Assembly: GCF_000611675.1 (NCBI RefSeq)
Contig: NZ_JATV01000006.1
Span: 62,001 to 126,000, forward strand
Source of the DNA: Flavobacterium succinicans LMG 10402
Lineage (GTDB): Bacteria; Bacteroidota; Bacteroidia; Flavobacteriales; Flavobacteriaceae
Length of the DNA: 64,000 nucleotides
Reading direction: 5' to 3'
Both the position numbers and the translations under genes were made by a program. The notes under the pieces are model-generated. The model was given only the letters and a program-made list of their open reading frames with translations. It made no database searches and had not been told where the DNA came from. Shown one piece after another: positions 16,316 through 25,064 of the stretch. Each line of letters opens with the position of its first letter. The stretch's first letter is position 1.

Positions 16316-17719
16316 ATGCAATTAAGCAACGAAGAAGAAGATTACAGCTTATCGCTTTCCAAATTTGAGTCCATGTTAAAAACGAACAAAGTTCTTTTTT
16401 TTGACTCAGAGGAATTTGAAGAAATCATTCTTCACTACCTAGATATGGGAAAAGCCAATCTGGCTAAAAAAGCCTTAAAATTAGCACTAGATCAACACCC
16501 AAAATCCACTGGACTAAAATTAGTCCAAATCGAAATGTTGGTGTATGATGACAAGTTAGATTTGGCCGAAAAAATGCTCAATGAGTTGTACGCTATAGAG
16601 CCTACAAACGAAGAAATTTATATCCAAAAAGCCAATATTTGGTCCAAAAGAGACCAACATGAAAAAGCAGTTGCTGAGCTCAAAATAGCTTTAAAGTATA
16701 CAGATGATTATGCTGATGTTTACAACTTAATCGGTATGGAATATTTGTTCATGGACAATTTAGAATTAGCCAAACAAAGCTTCATACAATGTTTAGAAGA
16801 AGACATTGAGGACCAATCAGCCCTTTACAATGTAGTCTATTGTTTTGAGTTTTTAGATCAAATTCAAGAAGCAATTGTCTATTTAAACCAATACATTAAC
16901 AAAAATCCATACAGCGAGATTGCTTGGCACCAAATAGGCAGATTGCATTATAGCGTAAAAGAATACGAAAATGCCATTCGCGCTTTTGATTATGCTACGC
17001 TAATCGACGAAGAGTTTCTAGGTGCTTTTATGGAAAAAGCAAAAGCTTTGGAACGTTTAAAAAGATACGAAGAAGCCATAGAAAGCTATACTCGTACTAT
17101 TGATCTTGACGATGCCACTTCATATGCCTTATTGAGGATTGGAAAATGTCATGAAAAACTGGGCAATAAAGCATTAGCCTTACAGTTTTTCAACCAAACA
17201 GTCCATGAAGATCCATTACTAGATAAAGGTTGGATTGCCATTACTGATTTCTATATCCGTCAAAAAAACTACCAAAAAGCCTTGTTTTTTGTCAACAAAG
17301 CCTTGGCAATCGACAATCAAAATAGATTGTATTGGAAGCGTTACGCCAACATCAACAAACAAATGAACTTTTTTGAAGAAGCAGAATTTGGATATCGAAA
17401 AGCAGTAGAATATGGCGACTATCAACTCGATACTTGGTTGTTTTGGGTAGATATTTTGCAATTTTTAGGCGAATTTGAAACAGCGATACAAACCCTTTTG
17501 CAAGCGGGCGAATTTTTTCCAGAAGAAAACGAGATAGAATACCGCTTAGCAGGCCTGTATTTTATGCTACAAAATGACACCAAAGGAAAAAAACATCTCG
17601 GCAACGGTTTACGCATTAACTTTGAAAACCATAATATACTTGAAGATTTATTCCCAGTAGTTTGGAACCGAAAATTGGTTCAAAATTATATTACAAAAAA
17701 TAAAAATAATAATGACTGA
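16316..17719 (+). CDS. Tetratricopeptide repeat protein
   Basis: A 467-residue protein made almost wholly of TPR helix pairs from about residue 30 to 440, with repeated A-x-x-x-Y/F patterns such as PHSKSTG-type turns, YADVYNLIGMEYLF and AWHQIGRLHYSVKEYENAI. No signal peptide or membrane segment is seen, so it is probably cytoplasmic. TPR arrays bind protein partners; which ones cannot be told. Its last eight bases overlap the aroE start, so the two are probably cotranscribed. A small hairpin (GCCTA-TAGGC, about 16270-16289) lies upstream. Confidence 0.88.
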   Translation: MQLSNEEEDYSLSLSKFESMLKTNKVLFFDSEEFEEIILHYLDMGKANLAKKALKLALDQHPKSTGLKLVQIEMLVYDDKLDLAEKMLNELYAIEPTNEEIYIQKANIWSKRDQHEKAVAELKIALKYTDDYADVYNLIGMEYLFMDNLELAKQSFIQCLEEDIEDQSALYNVVYCFEFLDQIQEAIVYLNQYINKNPYSEIAWHQIGRLHYSVKEYENAIRAFDYATLIDEEFLGAFMEKAKALERLKRYEEAIESYTRTIDLDDATSYALLRIGKCHEKLGNKALALQFFNQTVHEDPLLDKGWIAITDFYIRQKNYQKALFFVNKALAIDNQNRLYWKRYANINKQMNFFEEAEFGYRKAVEYGDYQLDTWLFWVDILQFLGEFETAIQTLLQAGEFFPEENEIEYRLAGLYFMLQNDTKGKKHLGNGLRINFENHNILEDLFPVVWNRKLVQNYITKNKNNND

Positions 17720-18461
17720 TTCTATTAAGATGCGTTTTGGCTTACTCGGACGCAATATTAGCTATTCATTTTCTAAAGGACATTTTACCGAAAAGTTTAA
17801 CAATCCAGTATTTGAAGGCTATAGTTATGAAAATTTCGACATACAAGACATCAATTATTTTACAGAATTAGTCAAGAATAATCCTGATTTACGCGGCCTA
17901 AATGTAACTATTCCTTACAAAGAAGCCATACTTCCCTTTTTGGATAAACTTTCAAAAAAAGCTACGGCCATTGGCGCAGTAAATACGATAAAATTCACCA
18001 AAAAAGGAAAACTAAAAGGATACAATACCGATTATTTTGGTTTCAAAAAATCCTTACAACCTTTATTACAACCGCATCACACCAAAGCTTTAATTCTAGG
18101 CACTGGAGGTGCCGCTAAAGGCGTTGCTTTTGCGTTGGAAGAATTGGGTATTTTATACACCTTTGTTTCGAGAGAAAATAAAGAACAAACCATTCGTTAT
18201 GATTTACTCAATGCCACTATTTTTGAGAATCACACCATTATCATCAATACCACACCATTGGGAACTAGCCCAAACACAGATAATTTCCCTGATATACCTT
18301 ATGAGTTTTTCACAGAGAAACACATTGCCTACGATTTGATCTACAATCCAGCGGAAACCGTATTTCTAAAAAAAGCAAAAAAAAGAGGCGCTACTATTAA
18401 AAACGGACTTGAAATGTTAGTACTTCAAGCAGAAAAAGCATGGCGTATTTGGAATAAATAG
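17712..18461 (+). CDS. aroE: Shikimate dehydrogenase
   Basis: Reduces 3-dehydroshikimate to shikimate with NADPH, the fourth step of aromatic amino-acid synthesis. In 249 residues: the substrate site GLNVTIPYKE with catalytic K70, NTD at 105-107 with the partner aspartate, the Rossmann nucleotide loop GTGGAAKG (130-137), and the C-terminal NGLEMLVLQAEKAW. The first ATG overlaps the upstream TPR gene; a second in-frame ATG at 17730 (MRFGLLG) matches the usual AroE N-terminus and could be the real start. Confidence 0.94.
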   Translation: MTDSIKMRFGLLGRNISYSFSKGHFTEKFNNPVFEGYSYENFDIQDINYFTELVKNNPDLRGLNVTIPYKEAILPFLDKLSKKATAIGAVNTIKFTKKGKLKGYNTDYFGFKKSLQPLLQPHHTKALILGTGGAAKGVAFALEELGILYTFVSRENKEQTIRYDLLNATIFENHTIIINTTPLGTSPNTDNFPDIPYEFFTEKHIAYDLIYNPAETVFLKKAKKRGATIKNGLEMLVLQAEKAWRIWNK

Positions 18462-18630
18462 TAAAAAAACACCATAGTAAAACGTCCAAATAAATTGTCA
18501 AAAAAAACAAGACAGAATAAACGCTACAAAGTGTACACCAATTCAGTGGTATACTAAATAGAAAAAACGTATTAAAAAAAAAACGCAACCATTTAATTAT
18601 CAAAACATTTAAGTAAATTAGCAGTACGAA

Positions 18631-18665
18631 ATTTTATGTAATTTTATGTAATTTTATGTAATGTT
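18631..18665 (+). repeat. Tandem 10-mer repeats directly before a start codon
   Basis: Three perfect copies of ATTTTATGTA (18631-18660), then a degenerate fourth (ATGTTATGCA) that contains the start ATG of the next gene at 18666. Each perfect copy contains ATGTAA, a start codon followed at once by a stop. A -7-like TAAATTAG (18614-18621) lies just upstream, so the array would be in the 5' leader. Change in copy number could alter expression; that is inference. Confidence 0.85.
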
Positions 18666-19424
18666 ATGCAAAAGCTAATTCTACTATTTTTGGCGCTATT
18701 TTTTTACACCTCAAGTGTAAATGCTCAGGATAAAAAAAAAATCAGAGAGGAGCAAAATCCCTTTTCTGAAGCGCGCTTTAATTATTTCAAAGAGACTATA
18801 ATCTTATTTAATGAATATTTAGACACTAAAAATGGTTCTTTTAACACAACTACCTTTCGTTTACTAAAACCAATAGGTAATCGGGCTTGGACGATACGTT
18901 TTGATACTCCACTTGTTTCAACTAACTCATCGACCAAAAATAAAACAGGACTAGGAGATCTTAGTATAGCGACTTCATTTATACCATTTTTAACCAAAAC
19001 ATCGGGCATTGCTACACGAGTAAGACTTATAGCAAATACAGCTACAGATAGAAATTTTGGGCTAGGAAAATGGGTTGTTGTTCCCGCCATTTTCTACGGA
19101 ACCTTTATTGATAGTGCCAAAAACATTGTATTTATAACGGATTTGGAATACCAATATAGCATAGCTGGAGATACCAATAGAGATGACGTCAGGATCACAG
19201 TACTTGAAAACAGCTTGATTTATTCCTTTTCAAAGAATTGGATGAGTGCCAATATTTCGTTTCGATACAATGAAGTGTTAAATGGTTTTCAAAACAGTAC
19301 CTTTATTGAATTTGGACGAAAAATCACTCCCGACTCCTTTTTTTATATCCATCCGAGTTTAGCCTTTGGAAATAAAAAAGCATATAATTATGGTTTTGAA
19401 GTAGGAATGCTTATCCGATATTAA
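18666..19424 (+). CDS. Exported protein, probable outer-membrane beta-barrel
   Basis: A 252-residue protein with a signal peptide (about 1-20, ending VNAQ). The mature part has alternating hydrophobic/polar stretches typical of outer-membrane strands, for example AWTIRFDTPLVS, GLGDLSIATSFIPF and GFEVGMLIRY at the C-terminus, ending in an aromatic residue as barrels often do. I recognise no named family with certainty. The phrase GLGDLSIATSF resembles proteins of the phenol-degradation MetA/transporter-like barrel group. It lies behind the tandem 10-mer array and is not closely linked to a neighbour. Confidence 0.65.
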   Translation: MQKLILLFLALFFYTSSVNAQDKKKIREEQNPFSEARFNYFKETIILFNEYLDTKNGSFNTTTFRLLKPIGNRAWTIRFDTPLVSTNSSTKNKTGLGDLSIATSFIPFLTKTSGIATRVRLIANTATDRNFGLGKWVVVPAIFYGTFIDSAKNIVFITDLEYQYSIAGDTNRDDVRITVLENSLIYSFSKNWMSANISFRYNEVLNGFQNSTFIEFGRKITPDSFFYIHPSLAFGNKKAYNYGFEVGMLIRY

Positions 19425-19556
19425 TCTAGATGATACTGAAAAGCATTTTTAAGGTATTTTACACAGTAAATCAACTATAAAACATAGAAAAATTTTGCAA
19501 TTAACCAATCCTTTAGTACCTTTCGCATTATAAAAACAACCTTAAACATTTCAAAA

Positions 19557-21512
19557 ATGTTAGAAGAAAAGCAAGATAACCTGCCAGTTGCAGACGGAGA
19601 ACAACAACAAGAAGTAGTAGATCAAGTATCAACTGACTTGACTACAAATGAGGATAATGCAGCAACAACAGATTCTACAACTGCGGAGGTACACGAAAAC
19701 CAAACCATCCTTGATGCGATAACCAGCAACAATGCTGAAGAAAGTGAAGATGAAACCCTAAAAGGGCGCCATGATATTCCTCTATTAGATTATGAAGCTA
19801 TGGACATGGCTGCATTAGTAGAAGAATTACAAAAACTAGTCACTACAGAGACAGTAATGTCAATTAAACTTCACGTTGAAGAAATCAAAAAAGCTTTCTT
19901 AGCTAAATATCATCATCTTTTAGAAGAGAAAAGAGAAGAATTTGCTGCTGAAAATCAGGATACAAATGAAACTTTCGAATATCATTTCCCGTTAAAAAAC
20001 AAGTTCGATCAATACTACACCAATTATAAAGATCAAAAAAACGCGCATTTTAAAAGCCTTCAGACCAATTTAAAAAGCAATTTAGAGCATCGATTAGCAA
20101 TTGTTGAAGAGTTGAGAAACTTAATTGATCCACAAGCGAACATTAAGGATACCCTCAAACACTTCAATGACCTTAGAGATCGCTGGAAAAATGCTGGTCC
20201 GATTCCGAAAGATAAATACAATCATGTGTGGAATAATTATCATTTCCATGTTGAAAATTTTTACGATTATTTGCATTTAGACCGTGAGGCTAGAGACATC
20301 GATTTTAAACACAATCTTGATTTAAAATTAAAAATAATCGCCAGAGTTGAAGAGCTTACCAAAGAAGAGGATATCAACAAATCGTTTCGAGAATTACAAG
20401 ATTTACATAAAATTTGGAAAGAAGATATTGGGCCAGTTTCCAAAGAACATCGCGATGAGATTTGGAATAAGTTCAGCGAATTGACCAAGCAAATGCATGA
20501 CAATCGTGAAAAATTGTTTGAAAAACTAAGAGGGGTTGAATTAGAGAATTTAGCAGTAAAAAAAGATATAATTGCCAAAATTGAAATCTTAGCCACTGAA
20601 AAAGTCAACAGTCATTCGCAATGGCTGGTTCAAATTGACAAAGTTGAGGCGCTAAGAAATGCTTTTTTCTCTACAGGAAAAGTACCTTCTGAGGTAAACG
20701 AAGCTACTTGGTCAGCATTCAAAACAGCGGTTAGAAACTTTAATAGCTTTAAAAACTCCTTTTACAAAGACATTAAAAAAGACCAAACCGACAATTTAAA
20801 TAAAAAAATAGCCTTAGTTGCCAAAGCCAAAGAATTACAAGAAAGTGAAGATTTTGCAACAACAACGCCTATAATGAAACAAATTCAGGAAGAATGGAAA
20901 CAAATAGGTCATGTTCCAAGAAAATATTCAGATAAAATTTGGAATGAATTCAAGGAAGCTTGCAACCATTACTTTGCTAAGGTAAAAGAGCAACGCAATG
21001 AAGAAAATAGTGAAGAAATTGCTGCTTTTGAAAACAAAAAAGCATACCTAGAAAGCATCAAAGAATTTCAACTAACAGGAGATCACAAAACGGATCTTGA
21101 GAGTATAAAAAAACATATTGAAAACTGGAAAAATTTTGGAAAAGTACCGTTTCCAAGACGACATATAGAAGGGAAATTCAATAAAATTCTAGATGCTTTG
21201 TTTGCCAAGTTAAGTTTGAGTAAAAAAGAAACAGATATGATGCGTTTTTCAAATCGTATGGAAAACTTATCCGAAAGCAATGATATTCGCAAACTAGACA
21301 ATGAAAAAATCTTTTTAATGCGTAAAATTGAGGAAGTTCAAAATGAAATTTTCCAATTAGAAAATAACATTCAGTTTTTTACCAATACCAAAAACGCAAA
21401 AAAGGAAAATTCGATTGTTTTAGAAGTCCGAAAAAACATAGCCATCCACAAAGAAAGCTTAGAAGTTTGGAAAGAAAAACTTCATCAACTTCGAAATTTA
21501 ACCATCGAATAA
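19557..21512 (+). CDS. DUF349-domain coiled-coil protein
   Basis: A 651-residue protein typical of Bacteroidota, with an acidic, low-complexity N-terminal 65 residues followed by about six DUF349 helical repeats. The recurring signature is W-K-x-x-G-x-x-P-K/R, as in RWKNAGPIPKDKY, IWKEDIGPVSKEH, EWKQIGHVPRKYS and NWKNFGKVPFPRR. The C-terminus is a coiled coil (ENEKIFLMRKIEEVQNEIF region). No enzyme motif or membrane segment is seen. The function of the family is not established. Confidence 0.88.
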   Translation: MLEEKQDNLPVADGEQQQEVVDQVSTDLTTNEDNAATTDSTTAEVHENQTILDAITSNNAEESEDETLKGRHDIPLLDYEAMDMAALVEELQKLVTTETVMSIKLHVEEIKKAFLAKYHHLLEEKREEFAAENQDTNETFEYHFPLKNKFDQYYTNYKDQKNAHFKSLQTNLKSNLEHRLAIVEELRNLIDPQANIKDTLKHFNDLRDRWKNAGPIPKDKYNHVWNNYHFHVENFYDYLHLDREARDIDFKHNLDLKLKIIARVEELTKEEDINKSFRELQDLHKIWKEDIGPVSKEHRDEIWNKFSELTKQMHDNREKLFEKLRGVELENLAVKKDIIAKIEILATEKVNSHSQWLVQIDKVEALRNAFFSTGKVPSEVNEATWSAFKTAVRNFNSFKNSFYKDIKKDQTDNLNKKIALVAKAKELQESEDFATTTPIMKQIQEEWKQIGHVPRKYSDKIWNEFKEACNHYFAKVKEQRNEENSEEIAAFENKKAYLESIKEFQLTGDHKTDLESIKKHIENWKNFGKVPFPRRHIEGKFNKILDALFAKLSLSKKETDMMRFSNRMENLSESNDIRKLDNEKIFLMRKIEEVQNEIFQLENNIQFFTNTKNAKKENSIVLEVRKNIAIHKESLEVWKEKLHQLRNLTIE

Positions 21513-21518
21513 ATACAA

Positions 21519-21552
21519 TAAAGCCTCAAAGTAAATTTTGAGGCTTTATTTT
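21519..21552 (+). terminator. Terminator after the DUF349 gene
   Basis: AATAAAGCCTCAAA pairs with TTTTGAGGCTTTATT around a short loop, followed by T residues. Confidence 0.85.
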
Positions 21553-21613
21553 TATACCTTAAAGATTAACAATACTTTATACAAACTCCCAAACCTTTAA
21601 AACATAAATAAAG

Positions 21614-21621
21614 TAATTTTG
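21614..21621 (+). promoter_or_regulatory. -7 element of the unknown gene at 21626
   Basis: TAATTTTG matches TAnnTTTG and ends four bases before the ATG, predicting a leaderless transcript, as for pyrE. Confidence 0.5.
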
Positions 21622-21625
21622 CCAA

Positions 21626-21976
21626 ATGAAGTTTTTGAGCAAAATAATTTTAACTATAGGAGTTGTATTATTGTTTTTTGTTTTACAAACAAAAAACAAC
21701 AAGCATTACTTTGATAATGGTACAGCTCAAAAAGAAACTTCTTTCGAGCAAATTGACAAAAACAATTTGCCATGTATGTTACCTAAAACTCTAAGTTATA
21801 CGGTTGCAACATATCATTTTTACCCACCTATTCAAGCTACTTTTGCGTCTTTTGCCCATGTAGCTCTCCTTATCAACTACAGCAACAAAGTCGCTTCAAA
21901 AGCATTCCTTTACAAGAGCATTAATGCAATACCAGCCGTATCGTGCCTGCTCTTTCCAAAACATTATTTTTGGTAA
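21626..21976 (+). CDS. Small unknown membrane protein
   Basis: A 116-residue protein I do not recognise. It has one clear N-terminal membrane segment (about 5-21, KIILTIGVVLLFFVLQ), then a polar stretch rich in lysine and asparagine, then a more hydrophobic second half (about 70-105) that could be one or two weak membrane segments. It ends KHYFW. Two cysteines (CMLP at about 51 and SCLL at about 106) might pair. It has its own promoter and is followed by another small membrane gene about 100 bases on. A real gene is likely from the promoter placement and the sensible N-terminus. Confidence 0.55.
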   Translation: MKFLSKIILTIGVVLLFFVLQTKNNKHYFDNGTAQKETSFEQIDKNNLPCMLPKTLSYTVATYHFYPPIQATFASFAHVALLINYSNKVASKAFLYKSINAIPAVSCLLFPKHYFW

Positions 21977-22076
21977 CTAGATAGTGCAATCTTTAGAGAT
22001 CAACTTCTCGATCCACTTTGCGAATTACTAATGAATTCGCATGTTTCACTATTTAAAAAAATCAAAAATTTACACT

Positions 22077-22553
22077 ATGGACACTTCCGTAACTATCATC
22101 GGATTGGTAATAACATTACTAATTGCGATACCTCTCTATTTTATCTTTAAAAGTAACGCTATTCAGAAAAAAAGAATACTATCAATACAAGCTATTCACA
22201 ATCCTAAAAACAAGTACAACTTTACTATAACTGAAAATCAAAACAAAAAGGTATACTCCATTGATACACTAAACCAGGCGTTTTTGTTTATGGACTTTCA
22301 TCCGAAAGAACCCTTTTCAAAACTGATTGAACTCAATACCATATCCAGTTGTGAGATCAAGTACATTAAAGATGTGGCAAACGATCTAACTAAAAAAATT
22401 GAGCTATACTTCATATCAAGCACTAGTAATATCAAAGAATCAATTACCGTTTACAATGCAGAATATGATCTAATAAATCAAATATGCGAACATGAAGATG
22501 GTCAATTGGCTAAAAAATGGAAAAAAATTATAGACAACTGTTTAACACATTAA
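22077..22553 (+). CDS. Small unknown membrane-anchored protein
   Basis: A 158-residue protein with an N-terminal membrane segment (about 5-24, VTIIGLVITLLIAIPLYFIF), then a basic turn (KSNAIQKKR) and a soluble domain that mixes strands and helices, placing the domain in the cytoplasm by the positive-inside rule. I do not recognise the family. The longer reading from 22041 adds 12 basic residues before the membrane segment and is also possible; I prefer ATG 22077. It ends at a strong hairpin, and hemN follows with its own promoter. Confidence 0.6.
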   Translation: MDTSVTIIGLVITLLIAIPLYFIFKSNAIQKKRILSIQAIHNPKNKYNFTITENQNKKVYSIDTLNQAFLFMDFHPKEPFSKLIELNTISSCEIKYIKDVANDLTKKIELYFISSTSNIKESITVYNAEYDLINQICEHEDGQLAKKWKKIIDNCLTH

Positions 22554-22593
22554 GAACGCAATTGTTTATAAATACCTAAAAAAATACTAAAAC

Positions 22594-22640
22594 AAAACAC
22601 TGAGAAACGAAAATAATTATTCATTTCTCAGTGTTTTAAT
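22594..22640 (+). terminator. Terminator upstream of hemN
   Basis: AAAACACTGAGAAA (22594-22607) is the exact complement of TTTCTCAGTGTTTT (22624-22637), with a 16-base loop. It should insulate hemN from the gene before it. Confidence 0.8.
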
Positions 22641-22644
22641 ATTT

Positions 22645-22688
22645 ATGATAAATATCATTTGCACTAAAAGTATTATAAGATACTTTTG
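22645..22688 (+). promoter_or_regulatory. hemN promoter with FNR-type operator
   Basis: Palindrome ATGAT-AAAT-ATCAT at 22645-22658, then a -33 TTG (22659-22661), a 19-bp spacer and TACTTTTG (22681-22688). Taking the TTG as -33 puts +1 at about 22693 and the palindrome centre at -41.5. The gap from palindrome to -7 is 22 bp, the same as at the three other sites. The E. coli FNR site is TTGAT-N4-ATCAA, so this differs at the outermost base of each half. Confidence 0.7.
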
Positions 22689-22708
22689 TTCTACAAAATT
22701 AAGTTAAT

Positions 22709-24073
22709 ATGAAAAATAATCTTATTCAAAAATACAATGTTCCTGGCCCTAGGTATACTAGCTACCCTACGGTTCCGTATTGGAATGAATTACTTTTTTC
22801 TACTGACTTGTGGTTAAAAACGCTTCAACAATCTTTTAAAGAAAGTAATACAAAAGAAGGAATTAGCTTATACATTCATTTGCCTTTTTGCGAAAGTCTT
22901 TGCACATTTTGCGGATGCAACAAGAGAATTACAAAGAATCACAATGTTGAAGAAACATACATATTGGCTGTTTTAAAAGAATGGGATCTTTATTGTTCAC
23001 TACTAGAAGAAAAACCAATCATTAAAGAAATTCATTTGGGCGGCGGTACTCCAACTTTCTTTTCGTCCGAAAACCTCGAGAAGTTAATTCATGGAATCTT
23101 AAACAAAGCCACTAAAGCGATTGGGTACGAATTCAGTTTTGAAGGACATCCCAACAATACTACCAAAGTTCAATTACAAACATTCTACAATTTAGGTTTT
23201 AGGAGAGTAAGTTTTGGCGTACAAGATTATTCCGAAAAAGTGCAACAAGCAATTCACAGGGTGCAATCCTTCCATAACGTTGCCAAAGTAACATTTTGGG
23301 CTAAAGAAATTGGTTACACCTCTATCGGTCATGACATCATTTTCGGCCTTCCGTTTCAACAACTTGACGATGTAATTGATACCATCGAAAAAACAAAATC
23401 ATTAAATCCGGATCGTTTAGCGTTTTATAGCTATGCGCATGTGCCATGGATCAAAGGAAACGGACAAAGAGGATTTAAGGATAGCGATATTCCAAAAGAT
23501 CAAGAAAAAAGACAATTATACGAAGTAGGCAAACAATTATTGAGTAAAAACGGATATCATGAAATTGGTATGGACCATTTTGCTTTAGAAGAAGACAGTC
23601 TTTACACATCCTTCAAATCCGAAAAACTTCATCGTAACTTCATGGGTTATAGCTCTTCAAAAACACAAGTTATGATTGGTCTTGGCGTATCTTCTATCAG
23701 TGATAGTTGGACGAGTTTTGCCCAAAATGTAAAAACAATTGAAGAATATTATGCTAGTCTTGAAAAAGGAGAGCTACCGGTTTATCGTGGTCATATTCTT
23801 ACTTCAGAAGATTTAATCATCAGACAGCATATATTAAATTTAATGTGCCAATTTCAAACCTCATGGGACAAAGAAAATGGCTATTTTAAAGAGCTTCCAG
23901 AAGTCCTCATGCAATTAGAAGAAATGCAAAAAGACGGATTGATTACCATTGAAAAACAAAGTATCAAGGTATTAGAAGAAGGCAAACCCTTTGTCAGAAA
24001 CATTTGCATGGCCTTTGATCTTTTATTAAAAAGAAAAGCGCCAGAAACCGCCTTGTTTTCAATGACAGTCTAA
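22709..24073 (+). CDS. hemN: Oxygen-independent coproporphyrinogen III oxidase
   Basis: Radical-SAM enzyme that converts coproporphyrinogen III to protoporphyrinogen IX without oxygen, supplying heme under low oxygen. In 454 residues: the cluster motif CESLCTFC with C61, C65 and C68 plus C70, as in E. coli HemN; the SAM-binding HLGGGTPTF; YSYAHVPW; and the HemN C-terminal domain. These mark true HemN and not the shorter HemW. It has its own promoter with an FNR-type box, and the cbb3 oxidase genes that need heme follow on the opposite strand. Confidence 0.95.
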   Translation: MKNNLIQKYNVPGPRYTSYPTVPYWNELLFSTDLWLKTLQQSFKESNTKEGISLYIHLPFCESLCTFCGCNKRITKNHNVEETYILAVLKEWDLYCSLLEEKPIIKEIHLGGGTPTFFSSENLEKLIHGILNKATKAIGYEFSFEGHPNNTTKVQLQTFYNLGFRRVSFGVQDYSEKVQQAIHRVQSFHNVAKVTFWAKEIGYTSIGHDIIFGLPFQQLDDVIDTIEKTKSLNPDRLAFYSYAHVPWIKGNGQRGFKDSDIPKDQEKRQLYEVGKQLLSKNGYHEIGMDHFALEEDSLYTSFKSEKLHRNFMGYSSSKTQVMIGLGVSSISDSWTSFAQNVKTIEEYYASLEKGELPVYRGHILTSEDLIIRQHILNLMCQFQTSWDKENGYFKELPEVLMQLEEMQKDGLITIEKQSIKVLEEGKPFVRNICMAFDLLLKRKAPETALFSMTV

Positions 24074-24124
24074 CGCAATCACTTTTATTCGTTTACTTTT
24101 TTAATAAACCACATTACGGTAAAT

Positions 24125-24222
24125 CTCAATATTTGGGCGTTACCACAAGGGTCAGGCTTTAGGTTACAATCTTTTTGAGGCAGAAAAAGCCTAAAAAGGA
24201 TTTTTACTGCAAACCCTAACGC
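24125..24222. repeat. Dispersed repeat, copy 2
   Basis: About 90 bases matching 10795-10885, plus a right end CCCTAACGC. Nested symmetry: outer GCGTTA near the left against TAACGC at the right end, and an inner stem AATCTTTTTGAGGC with GCCTAAAAAGGATT. It lies between the convergent hemN and TauE-like genes. The outer arms are in the order GTTA...TAAC, the reverse of integron attC sites. Confidence 0.8.
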
Positions 24223-24302
24223 AAAAAACGGTAAATAAAAACATTAAACCCTTTTAAACAATCCTAAATCATTAACGTACTTATCCAAATACTTCCTTTA
24301 AT

Positions 24303-25004
24303 TTAATGACAATTAGGGGTTTCTTGAACAAACAAACTTAAGGTTGTAGGAGAAACATAAGGAATCCCAAGCCCCAAGCCTCGTAACACGAATAACACCC
24401 CAATTACTACCATTACATATGGAATAACTTTTTGAATAGTATTTCGCGCAGAAAGACTTAAAAAGGATTTCAAATAAACCACCACACTCATCAAAGGAAT
24501 TGTTCCCAGGCCAAACAAAACCATGTATACAACACCAACCAATGCACTTTGCATAGCAATGGCACCAAACAAAGCTACATACACCATTCCACATGGGAGT
24601 AAACCATTTAGGAACCCAATAGTCAACAATGAACTGTATGATTTTTTCTTGAATTGACTACCTAATTTTTGCTTCAATTTAGAAATCATTCTAAAAATTG
24701 GCTTGGAAAAATTATACTTTGCAAAAACACGCTCAGGAAGTAACGCCACGATAATCATCAAAACACCAATAAAAATAGATAGTTTTTGTTGAATACCCGC
24801 TACAAAAAAACCTTTCCCAAGTAAGCCAAACAATAGTCCCATACCACCATAAGCCAACAATCTTCCTATGTGATAGGTAAGTATTTGCGAAGCTTTTTTG
24901 GTTGGATTCGAATGATCCACAGGCAACATTAATGCAATTGGACCACACATTCCAACACAATGAAAACTACTAATCAAGCCTAAAATAAAAGCGGTATAGA
25001 GCAT
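24303..25004 (-). CDS. Sulfite exporter TauE/SafE-like membrane protein of the cbb3 cluster
   Basis: A 233-residue protein with about six membrane segments. The motif FHCVGMCGP (residues 14-22) in the first helix and a second LPCGMVY in the fourth are typical of the DsbD/TauE-related family often encoded with cbb3 oxidase assembly genes. The paired cysteines suggest metal (copper) or thiol-redox handling during oxidase maturation; that is inference from context. It is last in the minus-strand cluster, 60 bases after ccoH, and lies against the dispersed repeat. Confidence 0.8.
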   Translation of the reverse strand: MLYTAFILGLISSFHCVGMCGPIALMLPVDHSNPTKKASQILTYHIGRLLAYGGMGLLFGLLGKGFFVAGIQQKLSIFIGVLMIIVALLPERVFAKYNFSKPIFRMISKLKQKLGSQFKKKSYSSLLTIGFLNGLLPCGMVYVALFGAIAMQSALVGVVYMVLFGLGTIPLMSVVVYLKSFLSLSARNTIQKVIPYVMVVIGVLFVLRGLGLGIPYVSPTTLSLFVQETPNCH

Positions 25005-25064
25005 TTATTATCGTTTTTCAATGCAACTCCATGACATGAATCAAGTTAGAATTACACCTTTATT

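Noticed and set aside
24125-24222. Integron attC site, suggested by GCGTTA and TAACGC ends
   Set aside because: The order of the cores is GTTA first and TAAC last, the reverse of attC on either strand, and no integrase or cassette is near.
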